Shown here: piece after piece, positions 10,101 through 18,740 of the stretch
Layout of the letters: the number at the start of each line of letters is the position of its first letter
Position numbering within the stretch: the stretch's first letter is position 1
Assembly (NCBI GenBank): GCA_947579605.1
Contig: OX388307.1
Span: 27,443,237 to 27,507,236, forward strand
Length of the DNA stretch: 64,000 bases
Origin: Athripsodes cinereus
Taxonomy: Eukaryota; Arthropoda; Insecta; Trichoptera; Leptoceridae
Direction: 5' to 3'
Program-made: the position numbers and the translations under genes
The notes under the pieces: generated by a model
What the model saw: the letters and a program-made list of their open reading frames with translations, nothing else
The model's database searches: none
Told to the model about the DNA's origin: nothing

Positions 10101-10921
10101 GGAATGGAGTCAAGTTCGGCTAAGAAATCTGATACTTTAGCCTTAGGAGAATCGATTCTATATCTGGGCCTCGACTGGTTGAGGATGTTCAGTTGGATTT
10201 TGAAACTGTTAATAATAACCGGGAAGTGATCACTTCCATACCTGTCCTCTGCTACCTTCCATGTAAGGATGGGTGCTAATTGGGGAGAGCAAAATGTGAG
10301 GTCTATAGCACTCTTTTTTTCATTAGTGTGAGCAAATTTGGTAGCAGAGCCATCATTTAGTATACATAATTTAGAATTATCAAGAAAAATTTCAGACACA
10401 TCATCCCCACTACGATCGTTGACTTCACACCCCCAAAGTTTAGAATGAGCATTAAAGTCTCCCACAATCAGTACGGGTTCTGGAAGAGTTGCAATTATAT
10501 TGGTCCACCACGAAGTGTCAAATTTATATCCCGGTTTGCAGTATACGGATACAATCGTGAGCTCACCTAGAGAGATTGCACAGATTTGGACATCATCATT
10601 TGGGGCTATTATATCAACTCTTGAGTGCGGAATTGTACATTTAATCAAGATAGCAGTTCCTCCATATCCATCGAATCGGTCGCATCGATGACATATGTAA
10701 CCATTGAGATAGAAGTTTGTAGTTTCTCTCAGCCATGTCTCCGATAGAGCAGCAATATTTATATCCTCTGAATGAAGAAGTTCAACTAAATTGTTCTTAT
10801 TTTTTGTAATGCTTCTACAGTTCCATTGGAGAATGTTAGGGAAGATTTTTTTTCTTGTTGCAAAGTTACTATTAGTTTTATTATTCTGTAAAAGTATTGG
10901 TATCGGTTTTTTGGTGGTCAT
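7139..10921 (-). CDS. LINE-C ORF2: APE endonuclease, reverse transcriptase, RNase H
   Basis: 1260 residues, no internal stops. The endonuclease spans about residues 28-240: N34 in QWNCRS, catalytic E61 in LSETWL, VGDFNAH at 153-159, and GSDHFP at 229-234. The reverse transcriptase spans about 455-770: TPGPDDIP, YRPIALSSSLAKLME, QCGFRKGRSTTDA, AAFLDVASAYD (D593), HKGLPQGSVLSPLL, and YADD at 681-684. RNase H spans about 972-1100: YTDGSK (D977), AESLAILEAL (E1014), FTDSLS (D1038), and GNERVDMLAK (D1094). A final CCHC-like cluster lies at about 1194-1210 (CSC..H..C). The protein nicks DNA, copies its own RNA and removes the RNA strand. The ATG at 10921 overlaps the ORF1 end by 41 bp in another frame, which is normal for such elements and implies reinitiation or a similar coupling. 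It could be active. Confidence 0.95.
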   Translation of the reverse strand: MTTKKPIPILLQNNKTNSNFATRKKIFPNILQWNCRSITKNKNNLVELLHSEDINIAALSETWLRETTNFYLNGYICHRCDRFDGYGGTAILIKCTIPHSRVDIIAPNDDVQICAISLGELTIVSVYCKPGYKFDTSWWTNIIATLPEPVLIVGDFNAHSKLWGCEVNDRSGDDVSEIFLDNSKLCILNDGSATKFAHTNEKKSAIDLTFCSPQLAPILTWKVAEDRYGSDHFPVIINSFKIQLNILNQSRPRYRIDSPKAKVSDFLAELDSIPKNTNLFPESTDCTDTYETLVTTISSLAKKYIPYHSSFQRMKSFPAPWWDSACSEAVGKRKEAAKKYRKDMSVKNLIEYKRIEAKTKLLLRTKKKEGWHHFCKNLSPQSSSKMVWEMVRRYRLSFNPTKPPIPLNSVWFFQFIDNLAPPYVVSKQELHFQYNNRPSHNLNSPFSLFELQSVLSHLKDSTPGPDDIPYSFIKLSSSYFQNFFLNILNSIFESAQIPNNWKTQYILPIAKPNKNPNESTSYRPIALSSSLAKLMEHLIKNRLSWFLEHNNCLARSQCGFRKGRSTTDALSILSTDIRIAFSNKHCLVAAFLDVASAYDNVHIPTLINKLHKLAVPYKLANVIFETLKERTLIFLDSGQNSVIRTTHKGLPQGSVLSPLLYSVYTHDIERSIPNNVNIIQYADDLTLYSVNKDPLIASESLEKALNSLSGWLGENNLALSTAKSKVVVFTKRRKLPKISIALDNDNIPICKEVKFLGVTFQSNLLWTTHISDIVVKCNKSFNLIKSTTGVWWGSHPETLKLLYNALVKTIIEYGSIIFEPIPKYLKLKLDRIQFKCLRLITGCMNSTPTNVLQVESVDPPINIRRQYLSDKYVLSTISTQSHPLLPKLAQCSEIDKMQQCSLVKSFNKLSRTIENRFCSYQNPIYEIPYESLALRPEIEFNDEWRKSNTVGQHSETMNQLFGDCISKLNNFNHIYTDGSKSAEDQFVGCAFLNTTLDISEIFSLPANASIFTAESLAILEALSHVYQEKLDNSVIFTDSLSCLLQLNSSPFKVKHNTILIKIRFLLYLLHLNDQRVILAWLPGHKGITGNERVDMLAKSARSSYPIKYKKIPSSDFVPTIKREMLEEWETDWKETSKKRGRWYTEVQEAIPRKPWFVGARLSRREISLSCRLRSGHTTAPAHLSRINLLDSPRCSCGVDVADLNHIVFECELLKNRDEFVQELLKRRGNLPMGLPSLLCDPTAEMVRILYGFLEMNGVRL

Positions 10922-12266
10922 TTTGTACTAGAGTGTTTTTCGTTTGTAGTTTTATTTCGGCAGCGTTGTTCGGTAAGTCAGTATTAGGAAAACCTTGAAT
11001 CAAATCTTTCAAAGAGTTGATTGCAGTTAAAATTGTACACATTATATTTTCTAGTGGTAGGTCATTTGGTTTATTATTCAGTGCAATTCCATTTTCTTTA
11101 GAATAGTATGAGTTGTTTCCATTAGGGTGTATATATAAATCTGTGTTTGGTTGAATAACCGATTTTGCTAAGTACTTATGAGCGGTCGGTGTTTTATACT
11201 TAAAAATTGTTTTTCTCTCCGAGATCTGATTGTTTGACTGTGTTGGTATGCTATTATTTTGTTGGGGGATAAATGAATTTAATTTATCGGCAAAAGACGT
11301 TTTTGCTCGTGGTATTTGTCTTGAAGCTTCAACGTATGATATGCTTTTTTCTGCCATTAGATGTTTTATCTCCTTTTCGCGTATGTATACTGGACACGTA
11401 AAGCTCGTAGCGTTATGCTGTCCATTGCAGTTAATACATTTTTTTTCCGTAATATCACAGCTTTCTCCTGAATGTTCCTCTGTGCATTTAAAGCATCTTG
11501 CTTTTGACCTACAGTTAGTCTTTACGTGTCCAAATCTGCAACACTGGAAACACTGGACAGTTGGAAATATGTAAGTATCCACCGGTATTCTATTGTAATT
11601 GAAATAAACGTGGGGTGGTAATTTCTGTCCCTCTATAGTCACAATGACAGACATAGATGGAAGCCATTTAGGAGTTTCCGAAATTTTATCTTTATAGTTG
11701 AGTCTGCGGACTCTTATTACTGAGCCATACCCCTCAGGGCATATTATTTCATTAAGCAGTTCTTCCTCAGTAATCTCCTTAGGGATCCCTTTAATAACTC
11801 CCATTCGTGTGACATTGTACGTGGGAATAAAAATCTTGTATTGTTTGCTAAGCGAACCGTGTATAAATTCGTTAGCAGCTGTCAATGTTTCGAACTCTAC
11901 TGATAATTTATATTTTCCAAGTGCTTTTACTCCACCTTGTTTTATGTTATTGACATTATTTTTTAATGACTTGCCAAAGAGAATTGGGTTGATTGCAGAA
12001 CCCTCTTGCATCATTTGCACATGAGTGATAAATGGACCCATGTCCCTTGCAGTATATAAAAGTAATGGTAAATTATTTACCATTCCCTTATTTCTCTTTG
12101 AATCATCTGGTGGTGGGGAAAAAGACTGTCTCGTCCTCTTTAATTGTGTCGTCCCGACCTCAGGCAGGTCATCCGACTGACTCATCCTAACCTCTGGAAG
12201 GCTGTTTAGCCTGTCCTTTCCAATATCCGGAGGAACCCCAGGATCCGGCGGCTCCCTCTCCATCAT
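10881..12266 (-). CDS. LINE-C ORF1: gag-like nucleic-acid-binding protein
   Basis: 461 residues. The N-terminal 60 are proline- and acid-rich and look disordered. Residues about 65-235 contain the RRM-like gag region typical of Jockey/I ORF1 proteins (GVIKGIPKEITEEELLNEI). Three zinc knuckles follow: CFQCCRFGHVKTNC at 239-252, CFKCTEEHSGESC at 258-270, and CINCNGQHNATSFTC at 277-291. The C-terminus (about 300-461) is Asn/Ser/Thr-rich. Its role is to coat the element RNA and carry it, with ORF2 protein, to the nucleus. The start is the first ATG after a stop-rich leader; a second Met follows immediately. No disabling change is seen. Confidence 0.92.
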   Translation of the reverse strand: MMEREPPDPGVPPDIGKDRLNSLPEVRMSQSDDLPEVGTTQLKRTRQSFSPPPDDSKRNKGMVNNLPLLLYTARDMGPFITHVQMMQEGSAINPILFGKSLKNNVNNIKQGGVKALGKYKLSVEFETLTAANEFIHGSLSKQYKIFIPTYNVTRMGVIKGIPKEITEEELLNEIICPEGYGSVIRVRRLNYKDKISETPKWLPSMSVIVTIEGQKLPPHVYFNYNRIPVDTYIFPTVQCFQCCRFGHVKTNCRSKARCFKCTEEHSGESCDITEKKCINCNGQHNATSFTCPVYIREKEIKHLMAEKSISYVEASRQIPRAKTSFADKLNSFIPQQNNSIPTQSNNQISERKTIFKYKTPTAHKYLAKSVIQPNTDLYIHPNGNNSYYSKENGIALNNKPNDLPLENIMCTILTAINSLKDLIQGFPNTDLPNNAAEIKLQTKNTLVQNDHQKTDTNTFTE

Positions 12267-12676
12267 TAATTAACACAGATAAAAAAAGTATAAAATAAAA
12301 TTAAAACAAAATTTCGTATTCAGTTAGATAACGTAATAACAGAGTATAGTAACCAAAAATTAAATTATTATTAATGACCGTACTCGTATAGTGAACGTAA
12401 TACTCTTGACTGAAAGAAAATAACAAAATAATAATATGTCACTTACCCGACCTGCATTGCAACAATACTACTAAAAACTAAACTTAATACCTACTTTTTT
12501 CCAATAATTATTATTAGAAAAGAAAACTTATATTTACATTATATTGGTGATAACCAAAATAATAACTTAAACCAAAAAAAATTAACAAATAACCGCAATT
12601 TTTAGCTAAATTGAATTCTTTTTCTGGGAGCTCGAAACACACAGCGCGCCTTCCAAAACACCAGCCAGCGAAAAAA
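12267..12676 (-). promoter_or_regulatory. LINE-C 5' untranslated leader (probable internal promoter)
   Basis: About 410 bp lie between the right-hand target duplication and ORF1. The first element bases on the sense strand are a T run followed by a relatively GC-rich patch (GGCTGGTGTTTTGGAAGGCG). LINEs of this group usually carry an internal pol II promoter here. No individual promoter element is recognised, so the assignment is by position. Confidence 0.4.
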
Positions 12677-12762
12677 GATGTCTTCACTTAAAAAAAAATA
12701 ATTAAAAAAACAAATCTATAAATTTACGTTAAGTTTTATTTGTATAAGGTCACAAAATTACT

Positions 12763-12763
<1 letters not shown>

Positions 12764-12819
<56 letters not shown>
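12764..12819. repeat. 56-nt uninterrupted T run
   Basis: A pure T tract 75 bp beyond LINE-C. It could be the poly(A) tail of a minus-strand retroposon lying to its right, but no target duplication or recognisable body was found. Confidence 0.85.
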
Positions 12820-13656
12820 CAAAATTCAAAATACGACCGTCAGACGTAATGAAACACAAGAAATTATTTTCTTTTATTCTTCGTGCACATCATCATTTAC
12901 AAAACAAAATCACAAATCAATTTATGTACATAAAAAGTAGTGTGATGATATGCAGTGGCGAAGTCATCCCTATATTAATGATTTCTTCCATCCAACCACT
13001 TTAGTAATTTTTCGACCCGTGTTTACATCATAAAACGTTAAAAAAAATGCCGAAAGTTTATGAAAGCCGCTTCGCAAATAAGAAAGTCACGTAAAAGTAC
13101 TCGACAAGTTTTTTTTTTAAATAAATGAACTTCCTTCGAGAACCACCGATCGATAATATATATAACATACGTATATAACATACGTAAATTTTATACTCTT
13201 GGGCCTACAACCAAACCATATTCAGTCCCAACTGGGAAACTAGCAAATGAGCTGACGTTGTCTTTTCTAAACCCTAATATACGATAAATCTACGTGGAAA
13301 ATTATACATTTTATGAGATCATTATGAGGTGTTATCAAAAGCAACCCGAATGTTAAGTTCCAATGTAGATTATTTCAAAATAAAGAAAGTAATTTGACAC
13401 CAACCACCCTTCAGCCATTTGAACTTCATGATTATTATTATTATTATACTTCTGACCTACTTTCTTTTAGTAATTTGAAGTTTAATCACAAAACTCACTC
13501 ATTGGGGTTATTAGTAAAAGCTCACAGTTATTACTGGTTTTATCTTAACATTCCGGAATTTGAATTATTTTTGAATTGAGCGAAACTTTTTTATAGCATT
13601 AAATATTCATTTCTATATACCATCTTGGCGTCTAATATAAGTGTGGAAGTATGTAT
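12820..13656. other. AT-rich spacer, nothing firm
   Basis: No coding feature. Bases about 13250-13275 (GACGTTGTCTTTTCTAA) match the right edge of the tRNA-like/foldback repeat at 54640-55055, so a piece of that family is probably here. Confidence 0.4.
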
Positions 13657-14008
13657 TAGTGATGTAACGAATATTCGTATTCGCAGATTTCAAAGTATCC
13701 GCATTCGCATTTCTTTTCGCAAAAAAATATGAGAATGTTTTGTGAATATTATTTTGGTAATAAAGTATGGGATATTCGGTAAAAGTACCGGATACTTACC
13801 CAGTACTTTGTGTAAAAGGTACTGCAAGAAAATATTCTTTAAGAAAAGCGAGCAGTTTTGAAATATTTTAAATTCCTATACCGTTTTGAAAATTCGGCGA
13901 CGGGGGGGTAGGAATTTTAATGTTTTACCAATTGTAGAAATTTCAGCAAGTCAATATTCGCTATTCGCATTTGCGAATATCCAAAATCACACATTCGTTA
14001 CATCACTA
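13657..14008. mobile_element. hAT-like MITE, copy 1
   Basis: 352 bp that begin with TAGTGATGTAACGAAT and end with the inverted ATTCGTTACATCACTA. The flanking octamers GTATGTAT and GTCCGTAT agree at 6 of 8 positions, as expected of an aged 8-bp hAT duplication. The interior is built of ATTCGCAAATATTCG-type repeats and a shared core with 46450-46823 (GAAAATTCGGCGACGGGGGG). It has no coding capacity, so it is non-autonomous. Confidence 0.82.
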
Positions 14009-14334
14009 GTCCGTATACAAACTGTGACATATAATGAATAATATGCTGGCTCATATAAAATAACAATAAAAAAACATTAAGGATGTTCGAAAACCGTCAT
14101 CGCTGAACCAAAAATTTTAAATTTAATTTGAAATGTTATAAAAAGTATTTCCTCAACACAGAAAAAAATTCTAGAGAGGCAGTAAATTCCATTCCTTTCT
14201 AGTCTCTTTAGAACACGTGTAATAAAATGTGAGGTGAAGGTGAAGAATAATATTTTTTTAGTTAAATTGATTTTGCAGATATTGTTAGAAATAAATAAAA
14301 AAAAATGAAAAATATAAAGTGTGAAAGTCTGTAT

Positions 14335-14430
14335 TAGTGATGTAACGAATATTCGTATTCGCAGATTTCAAAGTATCCGCATTCGCATTTCTTTTCGCAA
14401 AAAAATATGAGAATGTTTTGTGAATATTAT
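14335..14430. mobile_element. hAT-like MITE, duplicated left 96 bp
   Basis: 96 bp identical to 13657-13752. The 20-odd bases of host flank to the left are also similar (AGTGTGAAAGTCTGTAT here, AGTGTGGAAGTATGTAT there). The shared flank says this arose by local duplication of an inserted copy rather than by an independent insertion. Confidence 0.75.
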
Positions 14431-14792
14431 ATATATATTTAAATTACAAACAAAATATACGTAATATTGGTGAAGTAGTAGCTTGTACTTTCAAAATCTA
14501 ATCAATATAAACAAGAGCTCTCCTACATGGGATAAATCTACATACCTATGTACCTATATAGTTTATATCTACTACATAGTAATTTGTCATACAGTCCCGT
14601 CTTCACAAACATTTCTTTTTCAGGAGGATATGGATACTATTTATCTTTAAGTGTTATTTATCTGAGAAAATATTATCTAAACCTGACTTTTATCTTGATA
14701 CAAAGTAAAAAACATGCATAATATATATTCATTTCATTCAATCCAATCGCCCCACATACAATGCTGCACCAAGGAGAACTGGGCAGAAATCA

Positions 14793-14910
14793 CCCTCCTC
14801 CATTTACGGTGCTCAGAATCAATCGAGTCACCACCTCTTCATATGATATTTCTAACGCTCTGATGTCGTTATCATAGGAACGATGTATTATGAAAGAATG
14901 ATGTCCAGGT
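14793..14910 (-). repeat. Decayed LINE-A 3' fragment
   Basis: On the minus strand this encodes a near match to the LINE-A C-terminus (HSFIIHRSYDNDIRALEIS against PSFTIHRSYDNDIRAQRMS). It is truncated at both ends. Confidence 0.72.
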
Positions 14911-15038
14911 CGGTAATATAATATATACATCGATGGTAAAAATGTGCATGTTATCTTGTCAACCAAAAAAAATATTACCAAAAAAAATATTTTCAACTAA
15001 GACGACTCTTAATTTATTGTCATTTTCTTACATTACAG

Positions 15039-15196
15039 GTGGTTTTGGGAGCACTTCCTCTGGCAATAGCTGCAGTGAATCGAGATCCACATCTTCTGCC
15101 AAATCGTAGACTAAAATTTCTGGCAGCAGATATTGGCACCAACATAGCGGCACATAAGGGAAGGAAAGATTCATCACTTGCGGCTTTAGCTATAAG
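15039..15196 (+). CDS. Receptor guanylate cyclase exon (ligand-binding domain, part 1)
   Basis: The exon opens after a pyrimidine-rich tract ending in TTACATTACAG and closes at AAG before GTGAGT. It encodes 52 full codons plus two bases of a split Ser codon completed at 27149. The protein starts VVLGALPLAIAAVNRDP and continues LLPNRRLKFLAADIG, the first strand-helix of a type I periplasmic-binding fold as found in receptor guanylate cyclases, where G-A-L-x-x-A-x-x-x-[IV]-N is usual. The receptor sits in the plasma membrane, binds a peptide outside and makes cGMP inside. The upstream exon with signal peptide is not found between LINE-C and here and probably lies left of the window. Gyc76C-like identity is my best reading from family resemblance, not a search. 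Confidence 0.85.
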
Positions 15197-16222
15197 GTGA
15201 GTTAGCATTCTTAATTTCATGTAACTTTTTTTTCTATACATTTATACCTACCATCATGACATATTCCGCAATTTAAGAAAGCTAAAAGACTAAGTGCATG
15301 TAACATATGAATACTTTTGTACAGTGAAAAATAAAAACATTGAGAAGTGTTAAGTATCGTGATGTTCGACGAATATCTGCTTACTCAAAAACTTACAAAA
15401 AAAAAAGGAAGTCTGTTATTAGCCGGGGACTTAGTAAAGCTAAGAAACTTATAATAATGTCTTTCTTAAAAAAAAGATGTTTACTTCAATTTATAATAAT
15501 GTCCTTTTCAAAAATAGATTAAATCCGCACTTTCAAAGTAAGCTTCCAATAAACAAGAAAACAAGGAAGAGAATTAAGGAGTCAAAATTTTATCTTGACA
15601 TTCAGTGGATCTCTGGGAATATAACAATGGAAGTGTAAGACTGTAATGAACGTTGTTAATCTATGTCTGATTTTATCCCCTCTGAAGTAAAGTCAGCATT
15701 TCCCAAGATATTTGTTGAGATTTCCTGCTTTTTTTATATTATTTTTTAAACCGTAATTACCATCGAAAATATTTAAATCAACAAATCTCTCTGGAATCAT
15801 CGGCAACAAGTCATCTCCGACTAAAATTATTTTTTCTTCAACTACTTATTTATCCAGTTTTTACGATTTTTTTTTAAACTGAACATATCTTTTTTCCTTT
15901 ATTTCTTGCAGGAAATTATTAATCGTTACTCGATTAAATTTATATAATGTATTATGTTCAATAAATACAAACACAGTTTCTTAATAAATATAAGTACCTG
16001 TAAACAACTTTTGATTAATAATCAAGCCTTTACGCAGAAAATTAACTAATTCCGAAATTTTTCAAGGTCGACGGAAGTACCTATAAATAGACATAAATAG
16101 AAGTAGAATTTTATTATTTTGTTTTAGAATAAAACAATAAATGCTTTGAGAACTGAAAATTTGTACGTCATTCACCGTTTAACATTACATAATACGCAAC
16201 ATGATATCTATTATGGGATATG
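15197..16222. other. Start of intron between receptor exons 1 and 2
   Basis: AT-rich intron sequence. No repeat, exon or RNA structure that I can support. Confidence 0.5.
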
Positions 16223-16381
16223 CAGGTTACCTGCTCTCCAATGCCTGCTTCTACCGGCGCCGATCGACGCAACAGAATGGTTACATGCATGTTAATGAAC
16301 ACGCACATAGTTAAAGCAGGAACGCCGATCGGCGATTTACTTTTCCGGCGCCTACCGGCACCGATCGGCGCAGGTAACCTG
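16223..16381. mobile_element. Short GC-rich MITE-like element
   Basis: 12-bp inverted ends (CAGGTTACCTGC at 16223-16234, its complement at 16370-16381) enclose a 135-bp body. The body is far more GC-rich than its surroundings and has repeated CGCCGATCGGCG-type palindromes. No clear target duplication, so the superfamily is open. Confidence 0.55.
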
Positions 16382-16654
16382 TTTTCTTTGTGTTTGCACC
16401 CTTACGAGCATATAAGGACATTATTAATCAAAAAACTACCAAAGATAAAAAAATAAGAATAATAGTCAAATTTTACACATTTTGATTGACCACACATTTT
16501 TTTTAATGAATGTCAAGGGACCTTGCATCCCTTATGTCACCGCGACCATAGTAGATATATTGTGACATCCTTCAGTGTCATATCTCACTCAGAAGACCTA
16601 AGTGCGTCATATATGTAACTCACGATTTGTCTTGGTGTGAGATAAGACCACACA

Positions 16655-16890
16655 TACAGAACAGACAATGATCCTGGGTAAGTCGTGTTTCGAGAACATC
16701 CAAATATAATTGCTCAAAAATAACACCGTCCTCTCCTCCGTGGTCAGGATATTCCTCTTTCACAACTCACTGCTCCTGAAACAACTACGATATAGGGTCA
16801 GTAATATTACTTCAAAAAGTGACTCCATTAGCACAGAGACCCATTGGAGGGGGCTGCTTTCTACCAGTGTTCCCAAAAAGAACATTGATA
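16655..16890 (+). repeat. Decayed LINE-A 3' fragment
   Basis: The order of blocks matches LINE-A 6020-6270: GACAATGATCCTGGGTAAG, a CCTCTTTCACAA block, GCACAGAGACCCATTGGAGG and CTTTCTACCAGTGTTCCC. Many substitutions and indels destroy the frame. Confidence 0.65.
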
Positions 16891-16992
16891 TGTGATTAAA
16901 GTGTGTTATATAGGGGATTTGATAGCAGGTTACTTTATACAAACATGCGTATACGAAGGTAAAATCAAATCCCGTTATAAAAGTATATAAGA

Positions 16993-17177
16993 GTTCGTCG
17001 GTAGCCTGGAGGTAGAGTCTCGGCCTCCGGAACAAGGGGTCCGTGGTTCGATCCCAGGTGCCGGCAAACTCCCCTTTCACGGCACAAGCTTTTAGCTTAG
17101 TGTGAAAGGTGTATAAGGTTGTATTTGGGTTTATAACAAAAACCCAGATATATATTTAAAAAAAAAAAAAAAAAAAT
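16993..17177 (+). mobile_element. tRNA-derived SINE, family S, copy 1
   Basis: The head shows a pol III A-box-like TAGCCTGGAGGTAGAGTC and a B box GTGGTTCGATCCCAGG. A constant tail (CTCCCCTTTCACGGCACAAG, then GTGTATAAGGTTGTATTTGG and AACCCAGATATA) and a poly(A) run at 17157-17177 follow. Other copies are at 51509-51684 (-), 57887-58051 and 58052-58223. The reading frames seen on the opposite strand are by-products of this sequence. Confidence 0.85.
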
Positions 17178-17814
17178 CAGGTCATGGAAAATAGTTTTAT
17201 TAAAACAAAAAAATCATAAACTTTATATAAAGTACGTAGATTTCTTTAAGATATCTTTGGAATTGACAGTCAAAATTAATGGTATAACAAGTACAAAGTA
17301 ATTAAATGTTTTAACCATTAAATACAATGAGAAACCATCAAAATTATTACGGTAAAGATACATATGTATCAGCAAGTAGGTGCTTTCTTTGATCCTTTTC
17401 GCATAGTTTATTTATTTCCTGAATATAATTATAACCTTACATTTTACAGAATTACAATAGAAAGCTCGTCAAAGTACATAATATTAGTCATCACTTTGAT
17501 TGCTCATAATAATATTGATGCGTAAAGTTTAGTAGGAAGTTTCATATAAAGACTAATAATATTTTACAAAGGAAACTTACTAAGTAGACGAAACGAGATG
17601 AGTATTCTTTGTTCAATAAAATATATTTTATTTTATAAGTAAGCCTTATTGTATTTCATATTATTAATACTTTACGAATATTGTGAGCTGTCGTAATCAT
17701 CTCCTCCAAAGGTCATTAAGATTTGTAATATAAGAGACGAATTTGCCATTTTTGAGTATGCTAATGAAGGCGAGTATTTGTATAATATTATTTTTGAGGT
17801 ATTTGACATCTACA
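17178..17814. other. Intron sequence, nothing recognised
   Basis: AT-rich. Bases 17700-17740 (CTCCTCCAAAGGTCATTAAG) share a short block with 31220-31245, possibly a remnant of the same repeat. Confidence 0.4.
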
Positions 17815-18060
17815 ATTCAGCGATGAGGTTTGCCACCCATCCTAAAAGTCTTAATTTCTATTGGCATGGAAATAATTTCTCTCATGTTTATTATAAGTGT
17901 TTGGTCCGCTAGCAACCCCACTTGTGGCAAATGCTGTAATGGTATGAGTTAATGAAGGAATTTTGTTGACAGGAATTCTTCTGATTACTTCTGAGTCAAA
18001 GATATACGAGCTCATTTTATGAGTGGATATTTCAGGAACATTCAATGAGTGAGAAACTCG
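17815..18060 (-). repeat. Dispersed repeat P, copy 2
   Basis: Reverse complement of the P blocks in order: CACAAGTGGGGTTGCTAGC, TTATAATAAACATGAG, and TAGGATGGGTGGCAAACCTC. It matches 796-960. Confidence 0.65.
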
Positions 18061-18489
18061 ACATCTTCCGAATGTAGTATAGCCAGGAGAGATACTTTAT
18101 GTAATGAATAAATAGATTGACTTCGCCTTGAAAATCTATAAGAACCTCCATAACTATTGTAAATAATAAACTAACACACTGTTGAATCAGCCGCTAACCT
18201 ATTGACTCGCTCATTCACTGGTTTTTGCTGGCATTCAGGGCTCATTGCGAAGCCCAGTGCACTGGCGTGAACATTGGATAACTCACCATCTCATTATTGA
18301 AGACCAATATACTGACGCTCATGAAAATTATTACTAACCCAACTAACACAGCCAATAATGACTCATTCGCAGACAGATTTCACTCATTGACATTGCTAGA
18401 TTATTCTCTGACCCATTTTTGTATTGTAGTGTGTGTTTATTTTTGTAATTGACCGTATTGTGGAGACATGTTTGTAAATAATTGATTTT

Positions 18490-18740
18490 GTTTGACTAGA
18501 TGTTTTTTATTAATTTATTGTAAGGTTTTAGCTTTCTTTTTATTTTTGCTAACTTCAAAAACTCTATTGTTTTGTATCTCATTTGTATTTCTGCCACAAC
18601 ACAGCCCTATGGCTAGTGTGGAAGACATTTTTTGTGATTGTATTAAGTATGTTCAACTGTGTTATAATGAAAATGTAAAGACGATATTATTGTTTGAATA
18701 AATTATTATTATTATTAAAATTATTATAAAAATTATTAAA
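18490..18740 (+). repeat. Possible LINE 3' untranslated end
   Basis: T-rich sequence ends in GAATAAATTATTATTATTAT, an ATT-repeat tail like that of family T. No coding match, so this is tentative. Confidence 0.35.

Larger units (their letters stand above)
6903..12676 (-). mobile_element. LINE-C: complete I-clade-like retrotransposon
   Basis: GATGTCTTCACTT occurs at 6890-6902 and 12677-12689, a perfect 13-bp target duplication. The element reads right to left: 5' end at 12676 (about 410 bp of untranslated leader), ORF1 (12266-10881), ORF2 (10921-7139), 3' untranslated region with a CA/TA microsatellite, and a 30-nt poly(A) tail (T run 6903-6932). It is about 5.77 kb, with both frames open and all expected catalytic motifs present. 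A CCHC ORF1 plus APE-RT-RNase H in ORF2 is the I-clade plan. It looks young and possibly mobile. The TSD and intact leader suggest full-length insertion. Confidence 0.93.
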
